Origin: an uncultured Gammaproteobacteria bacterium
Lineage (GTDB): Bacteria > Pseudomonadota > Gammaproteobacteria > Arenicellales > Poriferihabitantaceae
Reading direction: 5' to 3'
Length of the DNA: 34,239 bases
Assembly (NCBI GenBank): GCA_947259885.1
Contig: CAMYNW010000031.1
Span: forward strand, 1 to 34,239
The position numbers were made by a program, and so were the translations under genes. The notes under the pieces were generated by a model, which ran no database searches, was not told where the DNA came from, and saw only the letters and a list, made by a program, of their open reading frames with translations. This document shows positions 6,494 to 14,858 of the stretch, piece by piece (within the stretch, counting starts at the first letter, position 1; every line of letters begins with the position of its first letter).

Positions 6494-7198
6494 TCAGTCA
6501 CTTTCCGAGCCATACAAATTACGATAATTGATCACTGCCTCAGCATAGTTTTGGTTGACAGAATCCTGCTGCAAATGGTCAATCAGATCTTCGAGCATGA
6601 TAATTGCGTGCACGGGCAGCTTGTAGTTGTGTTCCACTGACTGGACCGCTGATCTACTCTGATGCTCAGTGACTTCCTGACGATCAAGCGCAATCACAAC
6701 CGCTGCAGGAGTCGCGCCTTCAGATTTAATAATGTCAATGGATTCTCTGACAGAAGTACCTGCGGTGATCACATCGTCAATGATCAAAACGTTGCCGTGT
6801 AAAGGCGCACCAACAATTTTTCCACCTTCACCGTGGTCTTTGGTTTCTTTTCGATTGAATGCGTAATCCACCTTGATAGCATACTGACTTGAAAGCTGGA
6901 CAGCGGTGGCTGCCGCCAGCGGAATGCCTTTGTATGCCGGCCCATATAGCATGAATCCCCCAAGATTTGGTAGCAATTTTTCCACTATTAAAGCAGCGTA
7001 ATAGCCCGCCAGTTCAGCGAGTAGTTGACCGTTATTGAACAGTCCGGCGTTAAAAAAGTAAGGACTAATGCGACCGGACTTGAGCGTAAACTCTCCGAAG
7101 CGCAGTATTTTGTTTTCGATACAAAGTTTTATAAAGTTATTTTTATCTGATTGCATTGAGGGGAAATTTAAGAAGGATGGGGTATTATTGCGGGCCAT
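6494..7198 (-). CDS. pyrE: Orotate phosphoribosyltransferase
   Basis: Makes orotidine 5'-phosphate from orotate and PRPP in pyrimidine synthesis. RFGEFTLKSGRISPYFFNAG (33-52), GPAYKGIPLA (86-95), the catalytic-loop segment KETKDHGEGG (117-126) and the PRPP motif VLIIDDVITAGTS (137-149) are all present. The start at 7198 is supported by a strong GGAGG six to seven bases upstream. It gives 234 residues, about 14 more at the N-terminus than the enteric enzyme, whose start corresponds to M15 here (7156); M15 lacks a ribosome site. The gene ends 23 bp from the convergent Sel1 gene and is divergent from the AmpG-like gene, only 35 bp away, so their promoters must overlap or lie in each other's coding DNA. 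Confidence 0.96.
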   Translation of the reverse strand: MARNNTPSFLNFPSMQSDKNNFIKLCIENKILRFGEFTLKSGRISPYFFNAGLFNNGQLLAELAGYYAALIVEKLLPNLGGFMLYGPAYKGIPLAAATAVQLSSQYAIKVDYAFNRKETKDHGEGGKIVGAPLHGNVLIIDDVITAGTSVRESIDIIKSEGATPAAVVIALDRQEVTEHQSRSAVQSVEHNYKLPVHAIIMLEDLIDHLQQDSVNQNYAEAVINYRNLYGSESD

Positions 7199-7233
7199 TG
7201 CTTACCTCCAATCATAATAACCTTGGCTTGTTA

Positions 7234-8799
7234 ATGGAATCTTCTAGTGAAAAAATTTCGCTTTCAGCACTACTCGATCGGCGGGTAATTATTATGCTGT
7301 TTCTGGGATTTTCTGCGGGCATGCCAATTCTGCTGATATTCAGCTCGTTGTCCGTATGGTTGCGAGAGGCAGGGGTCGCACGCTCTACGGTGACATATTT
7401 CAGTTGGGCCGCCCTGGGATATTCGTTCAAATTTGTCTGGGCACCTCTGGTTGACCAGTTAAGGTTGCCGTTAATTGGTAAATTATTAGGAAGAAGACGT
7501 AGCTGGTTGTTGCTGTCGCAGTGCATGGTGATGGTGGCTATTTGGATGATGTCGAGTGTTGATCCTGCAGCAGGTGAGAGCGCACTAACCATGCTGGCTC
7601 TGGCCGCAGTATTGCTTGGGTTTTCATCAGCTACGCAAGACATCGTGATTGATGCGTTTCGAATCGAATCCGCGGAGCCAAGGATGCAGGCGCTGCTGGC
7701 TTCTACCTATATTACCGGCTATCGACTTGCCATGATATTGGCTGGTGCTGGTGCGTTATTTCTTGCGGAGTATCTCGGCTCGATTCAAAAAAGTTATGAT
7801 TTTCAGGCATGGAGTCTCACATATAAATTGATGAGCGGCGCAATGTTAGTCGGTATTGTGACCACTCTGATCATCTCTGAACCTGATCGATCAGCAAAAA
7901 TTGAAAATGCGGTTATAGAAAATCTTAAGCTGGTGCTGTTGTTTGTGGTCTGTGTGTTGTTATTTATTGGTTGCTACATACTCACTTCGGCACCTGCTTC
8001 GCTCGTAAGAGATACGCTTTCGGATCTGCTTGCAAACAAACAACTTGCCGGCGTGTTAGTGGAAATGCTTCGACTGGGCTTTGCCATTCTCACCGCATGG
8101 GTGGCTGCTCGAAGTCTGACAAAACTCGGTTTGGTGGATCAGCAGACTATAAAATTAAGTTACGTCGAGCCCATTCAGGATTTCTTTCAACGATATGGCG
8201 TGGCGACTGCCTGGCTGTTTCTTGGGCTGATTGGGCTATATCGAATGTCGGATATCGTTCTCGGTACTATTTCAAACGTGTTTTATTATGACCTGATGTT
8301 CAGTAAGAGTCAGGTTGGTCTGATCTCAAAAACCTTCGGGCTGGTGATGGTCATTTTTGGGGGTCTGGTCGGTGGGATACTCGCCTTCCGCTATGGTGTA
8401 ATGCGTATCTTGTTGCTTGGGGCGATTCTTTCAGCAGGTACCAACCTGCTTTTCCTGCTATTGGCTCAAACTGGCAATAGTGTCCCACTTCTTATCACAG
8501 TAATCATTGCTGATAATCTCGCTGCAGGAATAGCCGGCACTGCATTTGTGGCGTTTCTCTCCGCCCTGACAAATATTCAATTCACCGCAATGCAGTATGC
8601 AATCTTTTCTTCGTTGATGACTCTACTGCCGAAAACTTTGGGCGGGTATTCAGGATCTATGGTGGACAGTATGGGGTATTCTCAGTTCTTTATTGTTTCC
8701 GCGGCACTTGGCGTGCCGGTAATCATACTTATTCTGCTCGCGACACGACGCATGGACATTGACTCCAGCGGACGCGCAAACGGTAAAAACCAACTATAG
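7234..8799 (+). CDS. ampG: AmpG-like muropeptide permease, major facilitator family
   Basis: Inner-membrane transporter related to AmpG, which imports anhydro-muropeptides for wall recycling and links wall turnover to AmpC induction in some species. Family hallmarks near the N-terminus are GFSAGMPILLIFSSLSVWLREAGV, SFKFVWAPLVDQ and LGRRRSWLLLSQ, followed by SSATQDIVIDAFRIE. The protein has 521 residues with about 12-14 hydrophobic segments, slightly longer than the 491 of the enteric protein, with an extra hydrophobic segment near residues 230-260. ATG 7234 (MESSSEKISL) was chosen. A longer frame from 7156 would run into the pyrE 5' end and has an unlikely N-terminus. The last bases overlap the convergent yggT gene: both stops share CTATAG. 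Substrate is inferred from family only. Confidence 0.87.
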   Translation: MESSSEKISLSALLDRRVIIMLFLGFSAGMPILLIFSSLSVWLREAGVARSTVTYFSWAALGYSFKFVWAPLVDQLRLPLIGKLLGRRRSWLLLSQCMVMVAIWMMSSVDPAAGESALTMLALAAVLLGFSSATQDIVIDAFRIESAEPRMQALLASTYITGYRLAMILAGAGALFLAEYLGSIQKSYDFQAWSLTYKLMSGAMLVGIVTTLIISEPDRSAKIENAVIENLKLVLLFVVCVLLFIGCYILTSAPASLVRDTLSDLLANKQLAGVLVEMLRLGFAILTAWVAARSLTKLGLVDQQTIKLSYVEPIQDFFQRYGVATAWLFLGLIGLYRMSDIVLGTISNVFYYDLMFSKSQVGLISKTFGLVMVIFGGLVGGILAFRYGVMRILLLGAILSAGTNLLFLLLAQTGNSVPLLITVIIADNLAAGIAGTAFVAFLSALTNIQFTAMQYAIFSSLMTLLPKTLGGYSGSMVDSMGYSQFFIVSAALGVPVIILILLATRRMDIDSSGRANGKNQL

Positions 8800-9363
8800 C
8801 AACTGCCGGCTTAAATCAAACAGTGGATTGACCAGCAACCGTTGTACTAAATTGATGGCAAGTATCGCAAATATTGGTGATAGATCCAGCCCCCCCATGC
8901 TTGGCAATAACTTTCTAAATGGCGTCAGCAAGGGTTCACTCAGTCCATCCAGTAAGCGTATTGCCGGATGATAGCTTCGTGGCGCGATCCAGCTCAGTAT
9001 CGCACGTGCGAAAATAGCAATCAGCAATATCCAGCAGATTATATTCAGGATCTCTGCGAAGCTCATGACCACAATTGCTGCTGGTGAAATTTTTAATCCG
9101 CTAATGCTTGTGAGCAAAAATAGTTTGATGAATCCAACGATAAGGATCAGCACCACCGAAGCCATGTCAATTCCAAATAGCCCTGGCACAAATCGTCGTA
9201 GCAGTCGCAGCGGAGGATTGGTTACCTTGACGATAGTTTGGGAGATTGGATTATGAAAATCTACCCTGAAAAGCTGAAATAGAAACCGAAGAATGACTGC
9301 AATCAGATAGAGTCCCACTAGAACTTCAATGATGAGACTTAGGGCATCCTGGAAATAGGGCAT
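8794..9363 (-). CDS. yggT: YggT-family integral membrane protein
   Basis: A 189-residue membrane protein with two YGGT domains. Each has the pattern of a hydrophobic helix, an RxxL/FRVD-type loop and a P-rich turn (NPISQTIVKVTNPPLRLLRRFVP near 38-60, and SYHPAIRLLDGLSEPLLTPFRKLLP near 130-154). The role is not settled; family members have been linked to osmotic tolerance and to the division site. It begins exactly at the proC stop (overlap of one base in TGATG) and has GGAGG ahead of it, so it is translationally coupled to proC. The yggS-proC-yggT order is conserved in gammaproteobacteria. Its stop overlaps that of the convergent permease gene. Confidence 0.93.
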   Translation of the reverse strand: MPYFQDALSLIIEVLVGLYLIAVILRFLFQLFRVDFHNPISQTIVKVTNPPLRLLRRFVPGLFGIDMASVVLILIVGFIKLFLLTSISGLKISPAAIVVMSFAEILNIICWILLIAIFARAILSWIAPRSYHPAIRLLDGLSEPLLTPFRKLLPSMGGLDLSPIFAILAINLVQRLLVNPLFDLSRQLL

Positions 9364-10199
9364 CAGTTGCCTCCGAATTGTCTGGAGAGTTCGCTTGAGC
9401 GAAGAATGGCCGCCTTGACCCCGCCTCGAATGGCATCATCAATTCCGGCCTGTTCCATATAGCGAATACCCGCCTCGGTGGTACCGCCAGGAGAAGTAAC
9501 CTGATGTCGCAATTCGGCAGGCTCAAGGGAGCTGCTTCGGATCAGGCTGGCCGCCCCCCTTGCGGTTTCGATAACCAAAGATTTTGCCGCGGCGGGTGTT
9601 AATCCGTTAGCAATGCCTTCAGCAATCATAAGTTCCATCATTTTAAAAAAGTATGCAGGCCCGCTACCCGAAACACCGGTTACGGTGTCAATGAGATTCT
9701 CATCATTGACCCAAATAACCTCTCCAACCGCGTGCATCAAGGATTCAGCCAGTTGTCTCTGCGGTTTGGTGGTCAGGGAATTGGCGAACAAACCAGACAC
9801 CCCGCAATTTACCAAAGCAGGAGTATTCGGCATTACTCTAATAAAGGGTAATTCTCTTCCTATCCAGCTTATGATGCTGTCACTCGGAATACCAGCTGCA
9901 ATTGAAACAAGTAAAGGCGTCTGCTCTGAAAGTTGATCCGCAATGGATGCTACAGCTTCCTTGAGCATCTGTGGTTTAACGCCCAACACTACAACCTCAG
10001 CACCATCTACGCATGCTCCATTTTCTTCAAAGCAGTATATTGAATACTGGGTGATCAGTTTTTGTCGTTGCTCTGCGACTGGATCAGATACCCTGATTTT
10101 TTCCGTGGGCCAGCCTGATTTAATTAGTCCACCGATTATGCTGGATGACATATTGCCACCGCCGATAAATGCAACGATTGGACGATCTGGGTTACTCAT
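9363..10199 (-). CDS. proC: Pyrroline-5-carboxylate reductase
   Basis: Last step of proline synthesis, reducing pyrroline-5-carboxylate with NAD(P)H. The 278 residues begin with the dinucleotide-binding turn VAFIGGGNMSSSIIGGL (9-25). They include VVVLGVKPQ and the family signature in the C-terminal dimer domain (TGVSGSGPAYFF, then LRHQVTSPGGTTEAGI). It is 15 bp downstream of yggS and overlaps yggT by one base, forming one minus-strand operon. Length and motifs are all as expected. Confidence 0.97.
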   Translation of the reverse strand: MSNPDRPIVAFIGGGNMSSSIIGGLIKSGWPTEKIRVSDPVAEQRQKLITQYSIYCFEENGACVDGAEVVVLGVKPQMLKEAVASIADQLSEQTPLLVSIAAGIPSDSIISWIGRELPFIRVMPNTPALVNCGVSGLFANSLTTKPQRQLAESLMHAVGEVIWVNDENLIDTVTGVSGSGPAYFFKMMELMIAEGIANGLTPAAAKSLVIETARGAASLIRSSSLEPAELRHQVTSPGGTTEAGIRYMEQAGIDDAIRGGVKAAILRSSELSRQFGGN

Positions 10200-10214
10200 A
10201 TATTTAGCAGTGAT

Positions 10215-10919
10215 TCAGGAGCTGATTGGACGTGGACCAAATAGGGCGGTACCTATTCGAACTTGGGTTGCACCTTCGGCAATTGCCGCCTCCATATCGT
10301 TGGTCATGCCCATCGACAGCTGATCAACCTCGAATCCATTTTGATTGAGGCTCTGGAGCAGCTCTCCGCAACGTGCAAAAACTTCCCTTTGTTTGGAAAA
10401 ATCGTCTTCGGCTTTGGGAAGTATCATCAAGCCTCGTAATTTAAGATTTGGCAGTTCAGCAATTTCTGCTGCCAAAGGTAGGAGTTCAGCGCAGTCAATA
10501 CCAGATTTGGACTCTTCATCATCAATATTAACTTGGATTAATACATTGAGAGGGTCACCGGATCGGTGCTGGCTTAATTTTCGCGCAACTTTAGCGGATT
10601 CCACGGTGTGCACCCAATCAAAATTCTCAGCCAGATCCTTGCACTTCCGGCTCTGGATATGGCCAATAAAATGCCAGGTGAGTGGGGGCGCTGATGCATC
10701 CCTGACCTGTCTGCAATGAGTAATTTTCTCCATGGCCTCCTGCAGATAATTTTCACCAAAATCACGCTGGCCGGCCTCCGCAAGTGCCAAAATCTTCTCA
10801 ACAGGATGCTTCTTGCCAACCGCTATTAACCGCACTGAGCCGCCAACTCGACCATATAAATCACTGAATCTGGCGATGTCGCGGGTGATGTGGGCAAGAT
10901 TTTGCGCCAAATTGTGCAT
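10215..10919 (-). CDS. yggS: PLP homeostasis protein YggS (PLPBP/COG0325 family)
   Basis: A single-domain alanine-racemase-fold protein that binds pyridoxal 5'-phosphate without a known enzymatic reaction and balances vitamin B6 pools. The PLP lysine is K36 in LIAVGKKHP, where the family usually has AVSKTKP. FGENYLQEAMEKI, WHFIGHIQSRK, NIDDEESKSG, MGMTNDMEAAI and VRIGTALFG follow in the standard order. Length is 234. It is the first gene of yggS-proC-yggT and is divergent from pilT across a 159-bp AT-rich region, the same layout as in Pseudomonas. Confidence 0.96.
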   Translation of the reverse strand: MHNLAQNLAHITRDIARFSDLYGRVGGSVRLIAVGKKHPVEKILALAEAGQRDFGENYLQEAMEKITHCRQVRDASAPPLTWHFIGHIQSRKCKDLAENFDWVHTVESAKVARKLSQHRSGDPLNVLIQVNIDDEESKSGIDCAELLPLAAEIAELPNLKLRGLMILPKAEDDFSKQREVFARCGELLQSLNQNGFEVDQLSMGMTNDMEAAIAEGATQVRIGTALFGPRPISS

Positions 10920-11078
10920 AATAAAGATTACCCCGGAATCGTTATCCCGGGCTTAATTTTGTCTAAAAAAAGGTTATACTTAGATTAATAATATTCGCTA
11001 TGTGCATGAATTATATATGTTGCGCTGGCGCTACAACAGTTAAAATCATAGTCTTTCCAAGATTAAAGGGGGAAATCG

Positions 11079-12134
11079 GTGGAGTTATCAGAATTGCTTA
11101 CGTTCGCGGTCAAGAGCCGCGCCTCGGACCTTCATTTGTCGTCTAGTCTGCCGCCGTTGATTCGTATCGATGGGGATATTAAGCGAATAAACGTTGACCC
11201 CTTCGGGGCTGAGGTCGTACACGCGATGTTGTATGACTTGATGAATGATAATCAGCGTAAGTCGTTCGAGGAGCACCTTGAAACCGACTTTTCCGTAGAT
11301 TTGCCAGGTGTGGCGCGATTCCGGGTTAACGCGTTTAACCAGTTGCATGGACCATCAGCGGTTTTTCGTGCGATTCCAAACATCATTCTAACTTTAGAAG
11401 ATCTCAACGCACCAGCAATATTTTCCCAGCTTGCATTACTTCAGAAAGGGCTTTTACTGGTGACGGGGCCTACAGGTTCAGGAAAATCCACCACTCTTGC
11501 GGCGATAGTGAACCATATTAACGAAAATAAAAGAGCGCACATACTTACCATTGAAGATCCTATCGAATTTGTTCACACATCGAAGAACAGCGTCATTAAC
11601 CAGCGTGAGCTGCATGAACATACCCACAGTTTTTCTGCCGCTTTGCGGTCCGCTCTTCGGGAAGACCCTGATGTAATTCTGGTAGGAGAGATGCGGGATA
11701 TCGAAACCATCCGCTTGGCGTTGACTGCAGCGGAAACCGGCCACCTGGTATTAGCTACTTTGCACACAACATCTGCGGCTAAATCTGTAGACCGAATTAT
11801 CGATGTATTTCCAGGAAATGAGAAAGACATGATCCGTTCGATGTTGTCTGAATCGATCGAAGCAGTGATATCTCAGACACTGCTGCCGAAGCCTGAGGGA
11901 GGCCGAATAGGGGCCTGGGAAATCATGATTGGTACGCCGGCGATTCGTAACTTAATACGGGAAAATAAAGTGCCTCAGATGTATTCAGTTATGCAGACCA
12001 GTCATAACTTGGGCATGCAAACGATGGATCAATGCCTCCTGGATCTGGTGCGTCGACGCCAGATAACTATGGACGTAGTTCGCGAACGTGCGCAAGACAA
12101 GGGTAAGATTGATTCAATGATGAAAGCCCAGTGA
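11079..12134 (+). CDS. pilT: Type IV pilus retraction ATPase PilT
   Basis: Hexameric cytoplasmic ATPase that powers pilus retraction and twitching. The 351 residues show ASDLHLS (15-21), Walker A GPTGSGKST (130-138), the Asp box and Walker B with VGEMRD (202-207), the His box TGHLVLATLHT, and the retraction signature AIRNLIRE (288-295). The GTG start at 11079 has GGGGGA about six bases upstream. The upstream 159 bp holds AT-rich promoter-like elements (for example TTGTCT at 10959 and TAGATT at 10981, 16 bases apart), none decisive. pilU follows 41 bp downstream. Confidence 0.98.
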   Translation: MELSELLTFAVKSRASDLHLSSSLPPLIRIDGDIKRINVDPFGAEVVHAMLYDLMNDNQRKSFEEHLETDFSVDLPGVARFRVNAFNQLHGPSAVFRAIPNIILTLEDLNAPAIFSQLALLQKGLLLVTGPTGSGKSTTLAAIVNHINENKRAHILTIEDPIEFVHTSKNSVINQRELHEHTHSFSAALRSALREDPDVILVGEMRDIETIRLALTAAETGHLVLATLHTTSAAKSVDRIIDVFPGNEKDMIRSMLSESIEAVISQTLLPKPEGGRIGAWEIMIGTPAIRNLIRENKVPQMYSVMQTSHNLGMQTMDQCLLDLVRRRQITMDVVRERAQDKGKIDSMMKAQ

Positions 12135-12175
12135 AGTGGGGTTGTAATTTAATATTATAGATAAGGTTAGATGTC

Positions 12176-13294
12176 ATGTTAGAACTAGTTGATTTACTCG
12201 AACTTATGGTTCGGCTCGATGCCTCAGATGCATTTATAACAACCAGTGCGCCGATTAGTGTCAAGGTTAATGGTTCAATAAGGGCGATAAACTCGGATGC
12301 ATTGAATCATGATGATACTCGAGAATTCGCCTATTCGATTATGAACGAAGAACAGCGCCGTGGTTTTGAAGCTACGAAAGAATGTAATTTCGCTATTCAT
12401 CCGCCAAAAATTGGCCGATTCCGGGTCAATGTTTTTGTGCAAAGGGGTAACGTCGGAATGGTGATGCGCAAGATCAATATCAAGATTCCGACCATCGAAG
12501 AATTGCAGCTGCCCCCGATCATGCCAAAAATTGCGATGCAAAAACGTGGGCTGACCATCATGGTGGGTGGAACCGGTACCGGTAAAAGTACTACCCAGGC
12601 GGCACTGATTGGTCATCGAAATGCGCGCTCACATGACCACATTATCACTATTGAAGACCCTATTGAATTTATTCATCCACATCGAAAATCTTTGGTTAGC
12701 CAGCGTGAGGTGGGAATTGACACTGATTCATTTGCCATTGCGCTGAAAAATTCAATGCGTCAGGCGCCCGACGTGATACAGATCGGAGAAATCCGCGATG
12801 CTGACACCATGCATAATGCTATCGTATTTGCGGAGACTGGCCACATGTGTATGGCAACATTGCATGCAAACAATACTTATCAGGCACTTGATCGCATAAT
12901 AAACTTTTTCCCTGAAGGTCGAAAAGCTCAACTGCTAATGGATCTATCCATGAACCTGCATGCGCTGGTATCACAACGGCTTATCCCGACCGCAGACGGC
13001 CAGGGCAGGGTTGCCGCGGTCGAGGTGATGATCAATACACCTTTGATTGCTGACATTATTCAGCGTGGTGAACTGCACAAAATCCCTGATGTCATCGAAC
13101 GTTCTCAGGAACTCGGGCTGCAAACTTTCGATCAAGCCCTGTTCAATCTCTATTCGCAAGATCTGATTACTGCCGAAGAGGCGTTGCGTAACGCTGAATC
13201 AGAAAACAACTTGAGGCTCAGAATTAAGCTTGAAGGACCTGAGTCCGATAAGAAAAGCAGTGCTGAGATTGATACCGAATTGTTGGCTTTTTGA
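12176..13294 (+). CDS. pilU: PilT-like accessory retraction ATPase PilU
   Basis: Paralogue of PilT that assists retraction, usually depending on PilT for activity. The 372 residues have the N-terminal PAS-like domain, Walker A GGTGTGKST (131-139, the PilU variant of the PilT motif), ITIEDPIEFIHPH, QIGEIRD and TGHMCMATLHA. The PilT signature AIRNLIRE is replaced by LIADIIQRG, which fits PilU rather than a second PilT. The C-terminus is longer and charged. The start is ATG 12176, 41 bp after pilT, so the two are probably co-transcribed. No strong terminator is visible in the 145 bp before the convergent gene. Confidence 0.96.
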   Translation: MLELVDLLELMVRLDASDAFITTSAPISVKVNGSIRAINSDALNHDDTREFAYSIMNEEQRRGFEATKECNFAIHPPKIGRFRVNVFVQRGNVGMVMRKINIKIPTIEELQLPPIMPKIAMQKRGLTIMVGGTGTGKSTTQAALIGHRNARSHDHIITIEDPIEFIHPHRKSLVSQREVGIDTDSFAIALKNSMRQAPDVIQIGEIRDADTMHNAIVFAETGHMCMATLHANNTYQALDRIINFFPEGRKAQLLMDLSMNLHALVSQRLIPTADGQGRVAAVEVMINTPLIADIIQRGELHKIPDVIERSQELGLQTFDQALFNLYSQDLITAEEALRNAESENNLRLRIKLEGPESDKKSSAEIDTELLAF

Positions 13295-13439
13295 CCAGAA
13301 CTCGAGCACACTTTTTCTGGATCTCGCGCAGCATAGGCAGCCCATTTAATCCGAAGAGGATTGGATAAGTTCAGTGTGATCCAGGAAGATTCGGTTCGAT
13401 TCAATCTACCGGCGGTTATGAAACGATGTCTGTTGAAGC

Positions 13440-14858
13440 CTAAGGAGATTCATCCCGTTTCGAAGAGTCTGGATTCTTAGCAACTAAGCTCACTATTACT
13501 TCCACCAGTCGAGAGAGCTCCTCTTCTTTAACAGCATGACCTTTGGCGGCGCCAGTAAATATCCGTTGAATCTCTCTGCGTTGGGCGGACGGAATACCCG
13601 ACACAATATCTGATCCAGTGCTATGGATAATCTGAAGCTGGTCACGCATTGCGTGGGTGCGTTGACTAACCAGTTGTAAATGGGTAACCGCGCGCCCGAA
13701 AAGTACCCACGGGAAATTTAGATTTGTAATTGGTCCTACCACCAACTGGTGACCGCCCATCGGCAGTCCAAGAATTCGAGTGCCGATCAATTTTTTAGCG
13801 CCGAACCAGGCGCTGGCACCTCCAATGATGGCGCCAAGACCCGAACCTAAAAACATAGTCAATCCTCCGGACCCAAGATCGAGCAAACTTCCTCCCGCTG
13901 CCCCACCAATCATACCCGTCGTAACCAACTGATCTCGACTCAGGCCAAAAATCTTCCAGGTGCGTTCGGAAAAAAGATCCTCTGATGCAATCCCGAGCGC
14001 AGCCTCTTCGCGCTCCAGTCTGTGGTAATTGAAATATGACTCGACTTCGCTCCTCATGCGATTTTCCATTCTTATTAATTTTTGCTGAAATTCTTCTGCC
14101 GCTTTATCAATTTCCATTTGGTCATCTTTGTTGCCAAGGTTTGACGTTTCGCTTGCCTGCAACATATTCACCAAGCCCTCTGTAATACACCTGGCAGACA
14201 GGTTCATGCGCTGACGGCGCTGGGCTTGTAGTTGATCTGCTGCCTGCTGGAGAGGCTGGTGCCAGTCGTCGGAAAGTTCAGAAAATCCGGTAAGCAGCTG
14301 AATCTGGCGATCAAAGCTTGCAGTTTGCGCATTAAACACGCGCACAATCTTGAAATATTGGGACAAGGGCTGCTGCCATTGTTCGAAAAACTCGGCTTTG
14401 CCGATCTGATTGATCAACGCCATGCTGGGTTGGCCGGTCCAACGAAGTATTTCCATCTCTGCGTCATATTCTGGACCATAGGGAATTGAACCATCAATGA
14501 CATATAGAATGCCTGCGCCCGCAAGAATTGGGGTCAGCAGCTCACACTCTGAAATGAAATGTTGATGGTTACGCTGTTTCTCGACGAAATTACGGACGAC
14601 TTCGACGTGATCCGAGGCTGAGGTAGAGTGCCTTTGCATCCAGTCCATTGCCGCTCTGGCACGCTGGAATCCTGGTGTGTCTACCAGTCTGTAAAGCTCT
14701 TTTCCATCGACCTGCATGGGGTAGGTTCGACAGTGCACGGTAGTGCCAGATAAGGGAGAGATGCTAACGCTCGAGTCTTGGGCAAGAGTGGAAACAATGC
14801 TACTTTTGCCCTTATTAGGGTGTCCGACGATGGCAAACACAGGTATTTGAGCTTCCAT
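13440..14858 (-). CDS. GTPase with C-terminal DUF3482 domain
   Basis: A P-loop GTPase of the TrmE/Era/EngA-like class fused to a DUF3482 region. Switch and nucleotide motifs are GHPNKGKSS (12-20, G1), LSGTT (G2-like), DTPGF (60-64, G3) and NQIGKAE (150-156), where the usual NKxD is altered. A glycine-rich hydrophobic segment (TTGMIGGAAGGSLLDLGSGG and GSGLGAIIGGASAWFGAKK) could insert in or lie on the membrane. The function is not established. The ATG at 14858 overlaps the stop of the DUF2868 gene by one base (TGATG), so both are made together and probably form a complex; the same pair occurs in many gamma- and betaproteobacteria. Length is 472 residues. Confidence 0.9.
   Translation of the reverse strand: MEAQIPVFAIVGHPNKGKSSIVSTLAQDSSVSISPLSGTTVHCRTYPMQVDGKELYRLVDTPGFQRARAAMDWMQRHSTSASDHVEVVRNFVEKQRNHQHFISECELLTPILAGAGILYVIDGSIPYGPEYDAEMEILRWTGQPSMALINQIGKAEFFEQWQQPLSQYFKIVRVFNAQTASFDRQIQLLTGFSELSDDWHQPLQQAADQLQAQRRQRMNLSARCITEGLVNMLQASETSNLGNKDDQMEIDKAAEEFQQKLIRMENRMRSEVESYFNYHRLEREEAALGIASEDLFSERTWKIFGLSRDQLVTTGMIGGAAGGSLLDLGSGGLTMFLGSGLGAIIGGASAWFGAKKLIGTRILGLPMGGHQLVVGPITNLNFPWVLFGRAVTHLQLVSQRTHAMRDQLQIIHSTGSDIVSGIPSAQRREIQRIFTGAAKGHAVKEEELSRLVEVIVSLVAKNPDSSKRDESP

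Noticed and set aside
13295..13439. Terminator between the convergent pilU and DUF3482 GTPase genes
   Set aside because: CCAGAA and TTCTGG can pair over a 14-base loop and AATCC with GGATT, but neither has a T tract on the proper side.
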